Below, piece after piece: positions 15,206 to 23,372 of a DNA stretch of 64,000 bases. Source of the DNA: Jejuia sp040720935 (GTDB lineage Bacteria; Bacteroidota; Bacteroidia; Flavobacteriales; Flavobacteriaceae); contig NZ_JBFDAE010000002.1 in assembly GCF_040720935.1 (NCBI RefSeq), positions 365,161 through 429,160 on the forward strand, given 5' to 3'. Both the position numbers and the translations under genes were made by a program. The notes below the pieces were generated by a model. It was not told the origin of the DNA. It did no database searches and worked only from the letters and a program-made list of their open reading frames with translations. The stretch's first letter is position 1, and each line of letters opens with the position of its first letter.

Positions 15206-16504
15206 ATGAGAAAACAATATGTATTGATAGGCCTGATGGCATTGATGATTCAATTTGCACAAGCGCAATTTACACTAGACGGAGAATTTAGGCCACGGGC
15301 AGAATACCGTAACGGATTTGGAAGTATTATTCCAGATGCTGCAGAACCTGGTTTTTCTACCGCCACTAGAGTGCGATTAAATACAGGTTATAACACAGAG
15401 GCTTATAAATTTTATTTAAGTATTCAGGATGTTTTTACTTGGGGCGAGAACAGACAGATAAGAGTTGTAGATGATAACAACTCTTTCGCAATTTTTGAGG
15501 CTTGGGCAGACATTAATTTAGGGTCTGGCTGGTCAACAAAACTGGGGCGTCAATCTATATCTTATGATGATCAGCGTATTATGGGCGGATTGGATTGGGC
15601 GCAACAAGGTCGAAACCATGATGCCGCACTTATAAAATACAAGAAAGACAAATTTGTGTTAGACTTTGGTTTCGCTTTTAATCAAGATTTTGATAATATG
15701 CCTGCCAATGTAAGCGGGTTTACGAATGTTGGAAATGAATATACCGAAAACCCAGGGTTCTTTTCGTATAAAGCGATGCAGTATGTATATGCGAAACAAA
15801 ATTGGGGAAGCTTTTCGGGAAGTTTATTGGCATTGAACAATGTGTTTCAAAACTTTGATGTAGTTGCTGGAGAAAGAGTTTATGCAGGAAGTGGTGTAAG
15901 TAGTTTGCAAACCTTGGGAACGCATCTTGACTATAAGTCGGGTGCATTTGGTGCAGCTGCCAATGCTTTTATTCAAACTGGAGAGCGTGTAAATATGGTT
16001 TCTGTAAAAGGCGCCTATTTGGTGGGGTTAGACCTAACTTACAAAGCATCTCCGAAAGTTGGTTTAGGTGCAGGTATTGAAATTATTAGTGGAAACGATG
16101 GTGGAGCAGGAGAAACTGGAGCCTTCTTTCCGTTATACGGTACTAACCACAAGTTTAATGGATTTATGGATTATTTCTACGTAGGGAATCACGCAAATTC
16201 TATTGGTTTAGTTGATATTCATGTAAGTGCCAACTTTAAATTAAGCGAAACCTCTAGTTTAATGGTAAAAGCTTTAAACTTTAGTGGCGAACAAGATTTG
16301 CCAAGCGGAGAGAATGCTTTAGGAACAGAAGTGGACATTGTATTTAAGAAGGCATTTAAGGGTTATGCTTTAGTTGCTGGGTATTCGCAAATGTTTGCTA
16401 GCGATGGGATGTATGAGTTAAAGAATGTTTCTAAAAGTGCTGCGGCCGATGTGCAGAATTGGGGTTGGGTCATGTTGGTAATCAAACCTAAATTTATTAA
16501 CTAA
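15206..16504 (+). CDS. Alginate_exp-family outer-membrane beta-barrel porin
   Basis: This 432-residue protein has a cleavable signal (MRKQYVLIGLMALMIQFAQAQ) and alternating beta-strand pattern throughout. It has hallmarks of the alginate-export-type porin family: FTLDGEFRPRAEYRNGFG at the start of the barrel, ATRVRLNTGYNTEAYKFYL, and WSTKLGRQSISYDDQRIMGG. Despite the family name, most members are anion- or solute-conducting barrels with unassigned substrates. Directly after an NrtA-type ABC importer and next to nap, it is a good candidate for the outer-membrane entry channel for nitrate. That role is inference. Confidence 0.82.
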   Translation: MRKQYVLIGLMALMIQFAQAQFTLDGEFRPRAEYRNGFGSIIPDAAEPGFSTATRVRLNTGYNTEAYKFYLSIQDVFTWGENRQIRVVDDNNSFAIFEAWADINLGSGWSTKLGRQSISYDDQRIMGGLDWAQQGRNHDAALIKYKKDKFVLDFGFAFNQDFDNMPANVSGFTNVGNEYTENPGFFSYKAMQYVYAKQNWGSFSGSLLALNNVFQNFDVVAGERVYAGSGVSSLQTLGTHLDYKSGAFGAAANAFIQTGERVNMVSVKGAYLVGLDLTYKASPKVGLGAGIEIISGNDGGAGETGAFFPLYGTNHKFNGFMDYFYVGNHANSIGLVDIHVSANFKLSETSSLMVKALNFSGEQDLPSGENALGTEVDIVFKKAFKGYALVAGYSQMFASDGMYELKNVSKSAAADVQNWGWVMLVIKPKFIN

Positions 16505-16539
16505 ATACTTTTATTGAAACGTTTTATAATGTAATTAAT

Positions 16540-16567
16540 GAATCCTGCCTTGGCGGGATTCTTTTTT
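16540..16567 (+). terminator. Rho-independent terminator after the porin gene
   Basis: AATCCTGCC and GGCGGGATT pair (one G-T) around a TT loop and are followed by CTTTTTT. It closes the nitrate transport region. Confidence 0.85.
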
Positions 16568-16687
16568 GCAATAAATTTTAACTCGTTGAAACGTACTGTT
16601 TACTCATCCAGAAGTATCGTTTAATAAAACTAGATTTTTTGTTTTACTTGTTATTTCTAGTTTCGAGAGAACAAAAAAACAAATATC

Positions 16688-17395
16688 ATGGAACAAAAAT
16701 TCAATCTTACAATTAGTAAACCGTGTTCAGAAAAATTCAGTCAGTTTAAAGAAACATCAACGGGAGGATTCTGTAGCTCATGTCAAAAAAATGTTATTGA
16801 CTTTAGAAAAATGAGTGATGAACAATTAATCAAACATTTTAAAAACAATGACCAAAATACTTGTGGGTATTTTAATTTTTCCCAGTTAAAAGATTATTCA
16901 TTTTTCAACGAACCACAAAAAACTTCAAACTTTAAATATTTAAGAATTTTTAGTTTAACGTTTTTTTCAATGCTATCGCTTCATACTATTCAAGCTCAGG
17001 ATAACACACCTAAAACGGAAATTGTTCAAGAGTTGAATACTAATAAAAGTGATACTAATAAGAAAGTTGTTGCACAAGACGGATTGCTAACTGGAATTAT
17101 TTCAGATGAATCAGGACCGCTTCCTGGGGCTAATATCCTTTTAAAAGGAACAAGTACAGGGACATCTGCTAATTTTGATGGCGAGTTTACGTTTCCAAAG
17201 GCATTAAAAAAAGGCGATGTTTTACTGGTGAGTTATTTGGGTTTTGAGACTAGAAAAATTGTTATTAAAGAAAATCAAACTATTTTAAATGTTATTATGC
17301 CAAGTAGTTCCTGTGTTTTAATGGGAGAAGTAGAAGTGAGTACTATTTATAAATCTAAACGCTCATTTTGGCAAAAACTAAAAGGTATATTCTAA
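16688..17395 (+). CDS. Membrane protein with N-terminal cysteine motif and CarboxypepD_reg-like domain
   Basis: This 235-residue protein has three parts. Residues 1-65 carry C13, C28-x2-C31 and C59, a pattern suggesting a small metal-binding fold facing the cytoplasm. One hydrophobic helix (about residues 86-104) ends in IQAQ. The outer part (about 130-210) is a carboxypeptidase-regulatory-like beta-sandwich: GPLPGANILLKGTSTGTSANF, then a YLGFETRK strand. The domain is familiar from the start of SusC-type receptors, but no plug or barrel follows. The stop codon overlaps the next start (TAATG at 17393-17397), so the next gene, a transglutaminase, is translationally coupled. Function is unknown. 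Confidence 0.75.
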   Translation: MEQKFNLTISKPCSEKFSQFKETSTGGFCSSCQKNVIDFRKMSDEQLIKHFKNNDQNTCGYFNFSQLKDYSFFNEPQKTSNFKYLRIFSLTFFSMLSLHTIQAQDNTPKTEIVQELNTNKSDTNKKVVAQDGLLTGIISDESGPLPGANILLKGTSTGTSANFDGEFTFPKALKKGDVLLVSYLGFETRKIVIKENQTILNVIMPSSSCVLMGEVEVSTIYKSKRSFWQKLKGIF

Positions 17396-18420
17396 TGAAA
17401 CTATTTCTTTATATATTCTTTTTATTTCTGAGTTCCACAATTGAAGCTCAAAAATCTGATTTCAAATATATCAATTTTGAAAAGGCAGATAGTATAGCCA
17501 ATTTATATAAAGGTGAAAGACTCTGTAATCTACCGTTATTAGCTTACAAGCTTTCTAATAATTTGAATACCCAAGTCGAAAAATTTAGAGCCATCCATAC
17601 TTGGGTGTGTTCAAATATTGAGAGCGACCATGGGTTTAGTGAAAAAACCATTAGAAAACGTAAAAAATTTAAGAATGATAGTATTGCATTTTCTAATTGG
17701 AATACTCAAGTAGAAGCTTGGGTTTTTGACAGACTCTTAAAAGATAAAAAAACAATATGTTCTGGATATGCTTATTTATTGAAGGAGTTGGCGTCTTTAG
17801 CCGATATAGAATGTGTGATTGTGAATGGTTACAGCAGAACTGTAAATACAAATGTTGAAGCCATCGATATTCCCAATCACTCGTGGAATGCGGTTAAATT
17901 AAATAATAAATGGTATTTGGTAGATGCTACCTTAGCTAGTGGTTACTTTTATATAAATGAAAATATATTTGTTAAAAATTATAATGATGGTTATTTTCTA
18001 GCATCACCGGAATTATTCTCTAAAAACCATTATCCTCTCGATAAAAAATGGCTATTACTAAATGATACATTAACGATAAATGAGTTTGTAAAAGCACCTT
18101 TAATTTATGGGACCACTTATAAGTTTGGTGTTATGCCTATATTACCAGAAAAACTTGTCACTCAAATTTCGGTTCATGAAGAAGTTTTATTCAGTTTGAA
18201 AACATCTTATAACATGGAAACTGATAAGATATGCTTGTTTATTAACAAAGGTTTTAAAAATGAAAAGATTAAAGTTTTAAATCCTGAAGACAAGAATAAT
18301 CACAAATTTAAATACCGTTTTTCTAAAAAGGGAAATTATGATGTTCATATTAAGATAAATAATGATGTTGTCGTATCTTACACTATAATTGTTGCAAAGC
18401 CTAAAAAAAGCATATTATAG
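17395..18420 (+). CDS. Exported transglutaminase-like domain protein
   Basis: The ATG at 17395 gives a 341-residue protein with a signal peptide (MKLFLYIFFLFLSSTIEAQ); an in-frame ATG at 17368 would place nine residues of the preceding gene before it. The transglutaminase-like core has the Cys-His-Asp triad in KTICSGYAYLLKELA, IPNHSWNAVKL and WYLVDATLASG. The N-terminal portion resembles the helical lead-in of such proteins (FRAIHTWVCSNIESD). The last 120 residues look like a beta-sandwich. It overlaps the upstream gene by one base, so the two probably work together at the cell envelope. The substrate is not known; related proteins act as cysteine proteases or crosslinking enzymes. Confidence 0.85.
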   Translation: MKLFLYIFFLFLSSTIEAQKSDFKYINFEKADSIANLYKGERLCNLPLLAYKLSNNLNTQVEKFRAIHTWVCSNIESDHGFSEKTIRKRKKFKNDSIAFSNWNTQVEAWVFDRLLKDKKTICSGYAYLLKELASLADIECVIVNGYSRTVNTNVEAIDIPNHSWNAVKLNNKWYLVDATLASGYFYINENIFVKNYNDGYFLASPELFSKNHYPLDKKWLLLNDTLTINEFVKAPLIYGTTYKFGVMPILPEKLVTQISVHEEVLFSLKTSYNMETDKICLFINKGFKNEKIKVLNPEDKNNHKFKYRFSKKGNYDVHIKINNDVVVSYTIIVAKPKKSIL

Positions 18421-18482
18421 AATTCTTAATTTATTATTCAATCCCAAATACATTTCTTACATTTAAGCAGAAATAAAAAAAT

Positions 18483-20018
18483 ATGCTTAAAAAAGTTTTT
18501 GCTAGTGCCGTTTTTGGTGTAGAGGCTTCAACTGTTGTTGTTGAGGTAAATGTAGATAAGGGTGTAGGTTACCATCTTGTAGGTTTGCCTGATAACGCCA
18601 TTAAGGAAAGTAATTTTAGAATTGCGGCAGCACTTCAGAATAATGGCTACAGAATCCCAGGAAAGAAGATTATCATTAACATGTCTCCCGCAGATTTACG
18701 AAAGGAGGGTTCCGCATACGATTTAACGTTGGCCATCGGAATTCTAGCGTCAACAGGTCAAATTAAAGCCGAAGATTTAGATAAATACTTGATTATGGGA
18801 GAATTGTCGCTTGATGGCGGTTTGCAGCCCATAAAAGGCGCGTTACCTATTGCCGTTAAAGCTAGGGAAGAAGGTTTTAAAGGTTTTATTCTACCTGCGC
18901 AAAATGCTAAAGAAGCTGCTATTGTAGATGATTTAGAAGTTTATGGTGTTGAAACTATTGAACAAGTCATTAATTATTTTGATAAAGGTGAACCTTTAGG
19001 GCAAACCATAATCAATACCAGAGAAGAATTTGAAAAGAATCTGGATTTTCCAGAGTTTGATTTTTCAGATGTGAAAGGGCAAGAAGGTATTAAGCGTTGT
19101 ATGGAAATAGCAGCTGCTGGCGGACATAATATTATTTTAATAGGCCCTCCGGGAGCAGGAAAAACAATGTTGGCCAAGAGATTACCAAGTATTTTACCGC
19201 CGATGACACTACATGAAGCTTTGGAAACCACAAAGATACATTCAGTAGTTGGTCGCGTAAAAGATTCAGGATTGATGGCGCAGCGTCCGTTTAGAAGTCC
19301 GCATCACACAATAAGCAACGTCGCACTTGTTGGCGGCGGCAGTTATCCGCAACCCGGGGAAATTTCTATGTCGCACAATGGCGTTTTGTTTTTAGATGAA
19401 TTACCCGAATTTAAACGTGAAGTTCTTGAGGTTATGCGTCAACCTTTGGAAGATCGGGAAGTCACGATTTCCAGAGCAAAGTTCACGGTAACCTATCCAT
19501 CGTCGTTTATGTTAGTGGCGAGTATGAACCCGAGTCCGAGTGGTTATTTTAATGATCCAGATTCCCCTATAACATCAAGTCCTGCGGAAATGCAACGCTA
19601 TTTAAGTAAGGTTTCTGGGCCGTTGTTGGATCGTATCGATATTCATATTGAAGTGACACCTGTTCCTTTTGATAAACTATCTGATGATAGAAAAGGGGAA
19701 ACCTCTGTTGAAATTAGAAAACGTGTTACTAAAGCCCGGGAAATTCAAACCCAACGTTTTGAAGACTCTGATAAAGTGCATTATAATGCCCAAATGAATG
19801 TGAAACAAATTAGAAAACATTGTGTTTTAGATGATGCTTCCAAAGAGCTTTTAAAAACGGCTATGGAACGCTTGAATTTATCGGCTCGGGCCTATGATAG
19901 AATTTTAAAAGTTTCAAGAACGATTGCAGATTTGGAAGGTGTTACCGATGTGAATGGGTCTCATATTAGTGAGGCTATTCAGTATCGTAGTTTGGATAGA
20001 GAAGGGTGGTTGGGTTAG
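18483..20018 (+). CDS. comM: YifB/ComM-family Mg-chelatase-like AAA+ ATPase
   Basis: This 511-residue protein has the ChlI-type N-terminal domain (GVEASTVVVEVNVDKGVGYHLVGLPD), an AAA+ module with Walker A GPPGAGKTML and Walker B LFLDELPEF, and a C-terminal Mg_chelatase_C helix bundle ending YRSLDREGWLG. The whole layout and length match YifB/ComM. ComM is a branch-migration helicase that aids integration of incoming DNA during natural transformation. In bacteria without studied competence its role is open. It stands alone and is followed by a stem-loop repeat at 20035-20060. Confidence 0.93.
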   Translation: MLKKVFASAVFGVEASTVVVEVNVDKGVGYHLVGLPDNAIKESNFRIAAALQNNGYRIPGKKIIINMSPADLRKEGSAYDLTLAIGILASTGQIKAEDLDKYLIMGELSLDGGLQPIKGALPIAVKAREEGFKGFILPAQNAKEAAIVDDLEVYGVETIEQVINYFDKGEPLGQTIINTREEFEKNLDFPEFDFSDVKGQEGIKRCMEIAAAGGHNIILIGPPGAGKTMLAKRLPSILPPMTLHEALETTKIHSVVGRVKDSGLMAQRPFRSPHHTISNVALVGGGSYPQPGEISMSHNGVLFLDELPEFKREVLEVMRQPLEDREVTISRAKFTVTYPSSFMLVASMNPSPSGYFNDPDSPITSSPAEMQRYLSKVSGPLLDRIDIHIEVTPVPFDKLSDDRKGETSVEIRKRVTKAREIQTQRFEDSDKVHYNAQMNVKQIRKHCVLDDASKELLKTAMERLNLSARAYDRILKVSRTIADLEGVTDVNGSHISEAIQYRSLDREGWLG

Positions 20019-20034
20019 AACAAAAGAATATGGC

Positions 20035-20060
20035 TCAAAGTCGGGAGACTTTGCGGAGCG
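20035..20060. repeat. 26-bp inverted repeat, left copy, with internal hairpin
   Basis: The 26 bases here are the exact reverse complement of 21694-21719. Each copy contains CAAAGTC-GGGA-GACTTTG, itself a 7-bp hairpin. The pair brackets the phosphofructokinase gene and part of its upstream region. Confidence 0.85.
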
Positions 20061-20089
20061 AGGCACTAGCGCATACAAAACTGGCAGAA

Positions 20090-21445
20090 CTACTTCATCG
20101 AAAAAGGCTGCCCTGTACTCTGTAACACCCCAAACCACAACCCACTTTCCATATCAATCTTTTTTCGCTTTTTGGTAACATCCGTGATGGGTAGGTACAC
20201 GAATCTTTTGTGAACGCTTCCCACTACAAAATTTGTTTTTCCTGCCATGGCCCCGTGAACAGCGTGATAAGCCAAACGGTTGCAATAAAGACTATCGTTA
20301 GCATTTGCGGGAGCACTTCGGATGATATAACTAGGGTCAATATATTTTATGGTTGTCTTCATCTTAATACCATCAAAGTATTCCTTGATTTTCTGCTTGA
20401 GCAATAACCCAATATCCTTGTGCTGAATGTTACCCGAAGCGTCGGTAATCTCGTTATTTTTAGTTTTAAATAAATGCTGGCCTGCGCCCTCAGCGACAAC
20501 AATGACAGCATGCTTTTTCAATTGCAGTCTTTTTTTTAGATTTGCAAGGAATCCGTTCTCTCCCTCCAATTCAAAATCCATTTCTGGTACAAGCACAAAA
20601 TTTACGACTGGCATTGAAAGTGCCGTTGAAGCCGCAATAAATCCACTATCCCTTCCCATTAATTTTACAATGGCCATTCCGTTGTAAGCGCCATCTGCTT
20701 CGTTATGAGCATCTCTAACAATTGGGCAAGCCACGTCAAAGGACGTTTCAAAACCAAAGGATTTGTCAATGATATCAATGTCATTATCAATGGTTTTTGG
20801 GATTCCAGCGACTGCAATTTTTAAGCCTCTATTAATAATCTCAGTGCCAATGGCGTTAGCGCCTTTCAAAGTCCCATCGCCACCAATGGTAAATAATATA
20901 TCGATTTTATTATCCACAAGGGTATCAACCATGAGAGATACATCCTGATTCCCCCTTGAAGACCCCAAGATCGTCCCGCCAAACTCGTGGATATTCTTGA
21001 CTTTATCTGGTGTAAGTTCAATGAATTCGTGACCACTTTCAGGATTCAATCCCTCAAAACCGTAGGGAATACCGATAACTCTTTTTATGCCATAAAAATA
21101 ATGCAGCGCCATAACCAAACTGCGAATGACGTTATTGATACCAGGGCAAAGTCCGCCACAAGTCACAATAGCAGCGGTAGTATTCTCGCCTTCAAAAAAG
21201 ACCTTTTCCCGAGGTCCAGAACGTTCATACGAGTCTGGAAGCATGCCGTCTTTCAAGGTAGCATTGAGATTTTTCAATTGGACATCTGCCAGAATTCGTT
21301 CACTATCTTCAATGAAATTAAAAATGTTGTCGCCTTTGATTTTGCTTAAATGTATTGGGGACGTTTTTGTGGGTTCGCCCAAATTGGATATTCTAAAATT
21401 GTTGTTCTTTTCCATATCAGAAGGATTTAAATATATAGAACTCAT
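20090..21445 (-). CDS. pfkA: ATP-dependent 6-phosphofructokinase
   Basis: This 451-residue enzyme phosphorylates fructose 6-phosphate in glycolysis. It has the phosphofructokinase nucleotide loop TCGGLCPGINNVIR, the GGDGTLKGA site, and the catalytic motif IPKTIDNDIDIIDKSFGF. Glycine after GGD (GGDG, not GGDD) points to ATP as donor. The lysine in PKTIDND is also found in the plant-like ATP group, which shares this longer length. The E. coli-type enzyme is only about 320 residues. The start at 21445 is an ATG; a second in-frame Met eleven residues in is possible. The gene is flanked by a 26-bp inverted repeat. Confidence 0.92.
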   Translation of the reverse strand: MSSIYLNPSDMEKNNNFRISNLGEPTKTSPIHLSKIKGDNIFNFIEDSERILADVQLKNLNATLKDGMLPDSYERSGPREKVFFEGENTTAAIVTCGGLCPGINNVIRSLVMALHYFYGIKRVIGIPYGFEGLNPESGHEFIELTPDKVKNIHEFGGTILGSSRGNQDVSLMVDTLVDNKIDILFTIGGDGTLKGANAIGTEIINRGLKIAVAGIPKTIDNDIDIIDKSFGFETSFDVACPIVRDAHNEADGAYNGMAIVKLMGRDSGFIAASTALSMPVVNFVLVPEMDFELEGENGFLANLKKRLQLKKHAVIVVAEGAGQHLFKTKNNEITDASGNIQHKDIGLLLKQKIKEYFDGIKMKTTIKYIDPSYIIRSAPANANDSLYCNRLAYHAVHGAMAGKTNFVVGSVHKRFVYLPITDVTKKRKKIDMESGLWFGVLQSTGQPFSMK

Positions 21446-21693
21446 CTTAATTTTTTGTTTTTAATCGAATCCCGATATATCGGGGTATTCAGATTAGTTA
21501 ATTTTTGAAAGGCATAGACCCGTCGTTTCTGGGCTACGGATAATAAAAGTAGCGAAATATGAGCGAATTTAAGCCATTTTTTAGGGAATAGAAAAAGTTA
21601 AGATGAGTTCATAATAAAAGAAATACCAAAATAACATAAAATCAAGAAACTTGAAAGCACCTGACTTACAATTAAACATTTCTTAATACATCC

Positions 21694-21719
21694 CGCTCCG
21701 CAAAGTCTCCCGACTTTGA
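21694..21719. repeat. 26-bp inverted repeat, right copy
   Basis: This is the exact reverse complement of 20035-20060, including the GGGA-loop hairpin (here with a TCCC loop). The two copies lie about 1.6 kb apart around pfkA. Confidence 0.85.
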
Positions 21720-21854
21720 TGGAAATTAAAATTCAAAAACAAAATAAGAAGCAATTATAATACAGTAAAAATTCCCAGCTATTTCTGGTTTGCTCTAGCG
21801 CTTCGTCTCTGACGAGTGCCCTATCGAGTGCATCGTCCTAAAATTTGTATATTA

Positions 21855-21862
21855 TACATTTG
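21855..21862 (+). promoter_or_regulatory. Bacteroidota -7 box before the DUF6503 lipoprotein gene
   Basis: TACATTTG matches TAnnTTTG, 49 bp before the start codon at 21911. Confidence 0.4.
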
Positions 21863-21910
21863 TACCGTTAAGTACCTATCGGTTTTACGACTCACTTTCA
21901 AAGCCCAGTC

Positions 21911-22651
21911 ATGATAAGGAAAATTATTTTGATATCTGTATTTGCTTCATTTCTATTCAATTGTGAAAAAGAACTTCAAAATGCAGATAGCATCGTTCAA
22001 AAATCCATATTGGTTTCTGGCGCCGAAATGTTACAAAATTCCAAAATAGCATTTGAATTCCGCGATAAGCAATATTCAGCAACGAGACACAACGGACAAT
22101 TTGCGCTCTCAAGGTTAATTATAAAAACATCCGATTCAATTTTTGACGTATTGGACAACAACGGTTTTAATCGTTATATAAATGGTGAAAGGATTAAGTT
22201 GGCAGATTCTACGGCTTTAAAATATAGCGCTTCCGTTAATTCTGTGCATTATTTTTCTGTATTACCTTATGGTTTAGATAGTAAAGCTGTCAATAAATCT
22301 TTTTTAGGAACAACCAAGATAAAAGGAATGGAGTACTATAAAATTAAAATCACTTTTAATGAAGATGGTGGTGGCGAAGATTTTGAAGATGTGTTTATCT
22401 ATTGGATCCATACCAAAACCTTTAAAGCTGATTATTTAGCCTATTCTTATTCCGAAAACCATGGTGTGGGCTTACGCTTTCGTGAAGCCTATAACGAACG
22501 TTTTATAGAAGGTATCAGGTTTGTGGATTATAATAATTACAAACCTAAGGCTGATGATGCAGTTTTAGAGCATTTAGATTCTAAATTTGAAAATAACGAA
22601 CTAGAATTACTTTCAAAGATTGAGTTGGAAAATGTATTGGTATTGTTATAA
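21911..22651 (+). CDS. DUF6503-type lipoprotein
   Basis: This 246-residue protein has a lipoprotein signal (FASFLFNCEKE) and a predicted beta-rich body with strands such as SKIAFEFRDKQYSATRHNG and FIYWIHTKTFKADYLAYSY. The pattern is reminiscent of outer-membrane lipoprotein sorting (LolA-like) half-barrels. I associate it with the DUF6503 family of Bacteroidota lipoproteins from the HNGQFALSRLI and EDFEDVFIYWIH segments. No catalytic motif is visible. It has its own promoter and a terminator, so it is a single-gene unit. The function is unknown and the family name is from memory of pattern only. Confidence 0.7.
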   Translation: MIRKIILISVFASFLFNCEKELQNADSIVQKSILVSGAEMLQNSKIAFEFRDKQYSATRHNGQFALSRLIIKTSDSIFDVLDNNGFNRYINGERIKLADSTALKYSASVNSVHYFSVLPYGLDSKAVNKSFLGTTKIKGMEYYKIKITFNEDGGGEDFEDVFIYWIHTKTFKADYLAYSYSENHGVGLRFREAYNERFIEGIRFVDYNNYKPKADDAVLEHLDSKFENNELELLSKIELENVLVLL

Positions 22652-22664
22652 GCAATGCTAATCT

Positions 22665-22697
22665 AAAGGATAGGGATTGAAGCGGCATCCTTTTTTA
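22665..22697 (+). terminator. Terminator hairpin after the DUF6503 gene, within a repeat element
   Basis: AAAGGAT and ATCCTTT pair over a 15-base loop and are followed by a T run. The loop contains AGGGATTGAAGCGG, the opening block of the composite element also found at 7990-8084. Confidence 0.7.
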
Positions 22698-22856
22698 AGA
22701 CCAATATGCACTAAATTTAGCACAGAAAATAAATTAAACAGATTGCCACAGTCGTTCCTCCTTCGCAAAGACGCTTAAAAAAGACCAGGTCGGTAGGCAG
22801 GTATAGTGGAAAGCCCGACCGCTCCCGGTAGTTATCAGGATCGGGTTATCGCCCAA
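22665..22856. repeat. Composite palindromic intergenic element, copy 2
   Basis: It opens with TAGGGATTGAAGCGG and closes with GGAAAGCCCGACC, an internal CCCGG...TCGGG hairpin and GTTATCGCCCAAA. These are the same end blocks in the same order as at 7990-8084, with about 95 bp more between them. It fills most of the 345-bp gap before the EACC1-like gene. No coding sequence is seen there. Confidence 0.6.
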
Positions 22857-22962
22857 AAATTTTCAAATAGAAGAGAGCAGACCCTTAACGTAAAGTTCTG
22901 AAAAACATTCAAGTACTCTAAAAATCTGTAAACATAAACTCGCATATTTGAAATAAATTCTA

Positions 22963-22970
22963 TAAATTTG
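22963..22970 (+). promoter_or_regulatory. Bacteroidota -7 box for the EACC1-caspase operon
   Basis: TAAATTTG matches TAnnTTTG, 27 bp before the first start codon of the two-gene operon. Confidence 0.45.
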
Positions 22971-22996
22971 GAATACAGCCAAAAAAAATAAGCATT

Positions 22997-23371
22997 ATGC
23001 AAGACAAACAGATAGAAGTTATTCTGAATCCAACTTCCGATTTTTTTGATGAAAATGATTCACGATGGGCACAACAAAAAAATTTACTTGTAAGCGATCT
23101 ACAAGGGAGAGCTACAAAAGTAGAAAAAAGGATAGAGCCAGTAGAGGGCATGAAAGGCGGACTGGAAACCTTAATTATCACACTTGGGCCCGCAGTAATA
23201 ACAGGAATAGTAGATGTAGTTAAAGCATGGTTATCAAGAGATAAATCTACCAAAATAGAATTGTCAGCAAACATCAACGGAAAGATGGTGTCATTTACCG
23301 CAGATGCAAACGGTTTAGACAAAAACATGCTAAAAGAGTTTCTGCAACAAGCCATAGAAAAAGCGTCATGA
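22997..23371 (+). CDS. EACC1-like effector-associated constant component
   Basis: This 124-residue protein has a polar, Lys/Glu-rich N-terminal half. A hydrophobic segment follows (about residues 54-79: GGLETLIITLGPAVITGIVDVV then KAWLSR), then a short beta-rich region (KIELSANINGKMVSFTAD) and a final helix. This plan, in particular GGLE followed by a membrane-like helix and an RDK-strand pair, resembles EACC1, a component found next to effector proteases in biological-conflict systems. It ends one base before the start of a caspase gene, so the two are translationally coupled. The assignment rests on pattern and partner. The likely role is to tether or regulate the caspase. Confidence 0.7.
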   Translation: MQDKQIEVILNPTSDFFDENDSRWAQQKNLLVSDLQGRATKVEKRIEPVEGMKGGLETLIITLGPAVITGIVDVVKAWLSRDKSTKIELSANINGKMVSFTADANGLDKNMLKEFLQQAIEKAS

Positions 23372-23372
23372 T

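Larger units (their letters stand above)
21446..21910. other. 465-bp intergenic region with several inverted repeats
   Basis: No gene is seen. It holds the palindrome CCCGATATATCGGG (21471-21484), the right copy of the 26-bp inverted repeat (21694-21719), and a TCGTC-TCT-GACGA hairpin within a GC-richer stretch (about 21795-21835). Confidence 0.6.

Noticed and set aside
15206..16504. Call as an alginate exporter
   Set aside because: No alginate synthesis genes are nearby; the family name is broader than the function, and the nitrate context is stronger.
20427..20687. Plus-strand open frames inside pfkA
   Set aside because: Antisense shadows of the phosphofructokinase gene.
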